A DNA stretch of 64,000 bases from Epiperipatus broadwayi (Eukaryota; Onychophora; Udeonychophora; Euonychophora; Peripatidae), in contig JAQFVV010012394.1 in assembly GCA_028023455.1 (NCBI GenBank), forward strand, positions 33,367,150 through 33,431,149, given 5' to 3'. The notes under the pieces were generated by a model, which ran no database searches, had not been told where the DNA came from, and saw only the letters and a program-made list of their open reading frames with translations. Positions 62,001 to 64,000 of this stretch are shown piece after piece. Every line of letters begins with the position of its first letter. The stretch's first letter is position 1. A program made the position numbers and the translations under genes.

Positions 62001-62594
62001 ACACATACTTTTAGATAAGTAAAATTAAACCAAATAAACTTTAAAATTTATCACCAAAATAACTGCAATCAGATGAGGTTGCACTTATAAATTGAAAAAG
62101 TAAACAGAAACTGCTGACACATTTTTATATAATATAGCAATTAATTATTAATTGTAATTTAATATATATTTATAATTAATCAATGTAAATATGAAATTAA
62201 CATATCTTAATATATATGTAATTAAAAAGAAACTACTCTTCTTGTTCAACTTATAGAATGCTATTTATCCATAGCATGAAGAAGAGTGGATTTCCCTTGC
62301 ATTAAGCTATGCTAATATCTATTTACATTTATAAACTTCTACTTGCATATTAAAACCATGTTATTAAAAGTGAGACACTGTCTACATCCTTGATAGTTTA
62401 TTATTAGTCTAATAATTGTTAAACACCATATTTTTATGGAGTTGATATATTAATTTGACACTGAATTTTCACCAAGGTTGGCTAAGATAAGCCTATAAAC
62501 ATCAAAAACTCAAGAATAAATATAATTGACTGTTTATTGAGCATACTCACTGACATACTGAAATCAAATATAGAAAATCATGAAGTGATATAAG

Positions 62595-62937
62595 ACAGGC
62601 AAAACTCCATACAGTAATGCCACTCAGTGCCAACCAGAGTAATCAATGGATGCCAAAAGGCTTGTGCATAAAATCCCCATCTAGTGCCTGCTCATTGAAT
62701 ATTCCCAGACTAGTTTCTGTCCTGTGGCCTTCATCAATGAGGAGCTTTGGATCTGAGAGCACTGCATCTAGATCTTAGGATCTAATGCAACCCTCCAGCA
62801 ACCACCTTTTATCTCTACTTAACTACAAAACTATGAGAATAAAATTGAAAACAATATTTTCAATCTAAGCTCAATCGCTTATATTGATTATTCTGGTTGA
62901 CACTGAGTGGCAATACTGTATGGAGAGTTTTGCCTGT
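62595..62937. mobile_element. MITE family G copy, 343 bp
   Basis: TIRs ACAGGCAAAACTCCATACAG and the complement of ...TGGAGAGTTTTGCCTGT, about 45 bp with few mismatches, extending to CACTCAGTG.CAACCAGA. The core is shared with 59764-60198. Fainter inverted similarity continues outside the stated ends to about 62990. Confidence 0.85.
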
Positions 62938-63212
62938 TTTAATAACAGTTATGTGCTATCATAAGAAATAGTGATCATGTGAAGTGATCTAAGATTAAAT
63001 CTTCTAAAGTACTACTTGTGTCACAAAATTTTTATTAAATGCCCATCTGTTTTAAGAGCATAATGACTTTTCACAGCCTGTTTTAATCCAAACATTTTGA
63101 CTCAGATACTGCTTCAAGTAAATCAAATATTAGATGAATTTATGTTTTATTCATATTTGGTTACATATTTTATATAATTTTTTAATTTACATTTTTTTAA
63201 AAAAAAACTTAC

Positions 63213-63431
63213 CAAAATATGATAACTAATATCAATACAATTGCACCTATTTAAACTACTAGGTAGCACAGATGGGACAAAAACATGAGCCAGAATGATG
63301 CGATTTTCATTTGGTTCTGTAAAAGGTTCTGGTTTCTGAGTTGCACACTGAGACAAATTAAGTTTTAGCTTCTGGGTGATGATTGTATCTCCACCAAATA
63401 TGCCCGATGATTTTACTGAATATGTTATGAC
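63213..63431 (-). CDS. alpha-arrestin exon (part of C-terminal arrestin domain), internal exon
   Basis: Internal exon of 219 nt (73 codons), phase 0 at both ends, bounded by a CAATCTAG acceptor (AG at 63432-63433) and a GTAAGT donor (63212-63207). It starts VITYSVKSSGIFGGD and ends SSLNRCNCIDISYHIL. This fits the middle of the arrestin C domain: a strand resembling the family's 'LlQ.vtY', a long loop, an 'L..P.vlPSSLN.C' turn like the family's PP.PPS.L..C, and the 'IDISYHI' strand like 'IIdVsYel'. Alpha-arrestins are cytosolic adaptors that bind membrane cargo and recruit NEDD4-type ubiquitin ligases through PPxY motifs; no PPxY is encoded here. It joins in frame to the exon at 36859-37210, which supplies the next strand. 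Upstream exons lie outside the window. The family call rests on motif order recalled from known arrestins, not on a search. Confidence 0.85.
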
Positions 63432-63649
63432 CTAGATTGACAAATACATTAACAAATGTAATTTTTAATAATGTATTACAACATAATACTGCTATAATAT
63501 ATTAATGTAGGTACATGCAATAGTTCTTTGACCAAAGGAAGGTTGAAGTAACTAGGCAATAAGTTATTATAAAGTTTATCAAAATTTGTTTTAAGTAAAT
63601 CAAAATAATGATTTTAAATCTTATGTTAATCCAAAAGTTAATGTATTAT

Positions 63650-63658
63650 TTTTTGGTG

Positions 63659-63691
<33 letters not shown>

Positions 63692-63710
63692 TATATATAT
63701 ATATATTTTG

Positions 63711-63744
<34 letters not shown>

Positions 63745-63768
63745 CAAAATAATATATATATATCCTTT
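63650..63768. repeat. (AT)n arrays with inverted TTGGTGAT words
   Basis: TTTTGGTGATATATAT at about 63650 and again at about 63706, then ATATCACCAAAATAATAT at about 63739 in inverse, joined by three long (AT)n runs. Can extrude as a cruciform. Lies in the arrestin intron upstream of exon 63213-63431. Confidence 0.85.
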
Positions 63769-64000
63769 TGAATGTTATTAGCCTGAATATATTACTTTCA
63801 CTCTTGATCTGGGGCAGTTATCATTGGCTATGGTTCTAGGTAATATGTTCTCTAATTAATAATTATAAATGGATAACTCCACACATTAAATATTTATATA
63901 CATATAGCAGCCACTCATAAATGATTATAGTCATTCTAAGTGCAAAGAAAAGAGAAAACATAGCTTTAGAAATGAGTTATGTAATGATGACATAAACCAG

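Overview
The window is metazoan nuclear DNA, almost certainly from an invertebrate. It is strongly AT-rich and packed with retroelements, and it carries one recognisable host gene as widely spaced exons on the minus strand. Two exons can be placed, both from an alpha-arrestin (arrestin-domain-containing protein) gene: 63213-63431 and 36859-37210. They encode consecutive parts of the C-terminal arrestin fold. The donor at 63212 (GTAAGT) and the acceptor at 37211 (TTTGTTTCAG) are both phase 0, which defines a 26,002-bp intron. Positions 1-36858 then lie in later introns or downstream of the gene, and 63432-64000 in the preceding intron. No rRNA, complete tRNA, CRISPR or prokaryote-like operon is visible. 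The species cannot be fixed; a mollusc or arthropod would fit.

Most recognisable sequence is transposon-derived. There are at least five kinds of non-LTR retrotransposon. (i) A nearly complete two-ORF element at 38875-42818 (+): ORF1 has a PHD finger, coiled coil and FP25K-like domain; ORF2 has an endonuclease and RT with FADD; it ends in a long (ATT)n tail. (ii) An RTE-clade element at 25395-28230 (-), with decayed relatives at 12640, 45380, 46420, 54360, 60620 and 61060. (iii) Three decayed L1/Tx1-like copies at 4288 (+), 30119 (-) and 43240 (-), sharing a CX2CX8HX4C C-terminal finger. (iv) A second Jockey/CR1-like remnant at 49920-51270 (-). (v) Another RT at 15180-15715 and 19400-19790 (-), split by an LTR element.

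That LTR element (15716-19393) has two nearly identical LTRs of about 1.49 kb around a 701-bp interior without a long ORF. It looks like a young non-autonomous (LARD/TRIM-like) retrotransposon in minus orientation. There are also several fold-back or MITE-like structures: 20264-20419, 33951-34220, 55638-55962, and a terminal-inverted-repeat family at 51655-52690, 59764-60198 and 62595-62937. Other repeats include tRNA-derived SINE-like pieces, a 47-bp satellite at 432-845, a dispersed and locally tandem repeat (family E), and very long trinucleotide arrays.

Left part (1-14 kb): satellites, SINE-like pieces, an L1/Tx1 remnant and repeat family E. 15-20 kb: the LTR element nested in a LINE. 20-37 kb: hairpin, family E, RTE element, L1/Tx1 remnant, the 270-bp inverted repeat, a SINE-like repeat, then an arrestin exon. 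37-63 kb: the giant intron with the fullest LINE and many fragments, ended by the other arrestin exon.
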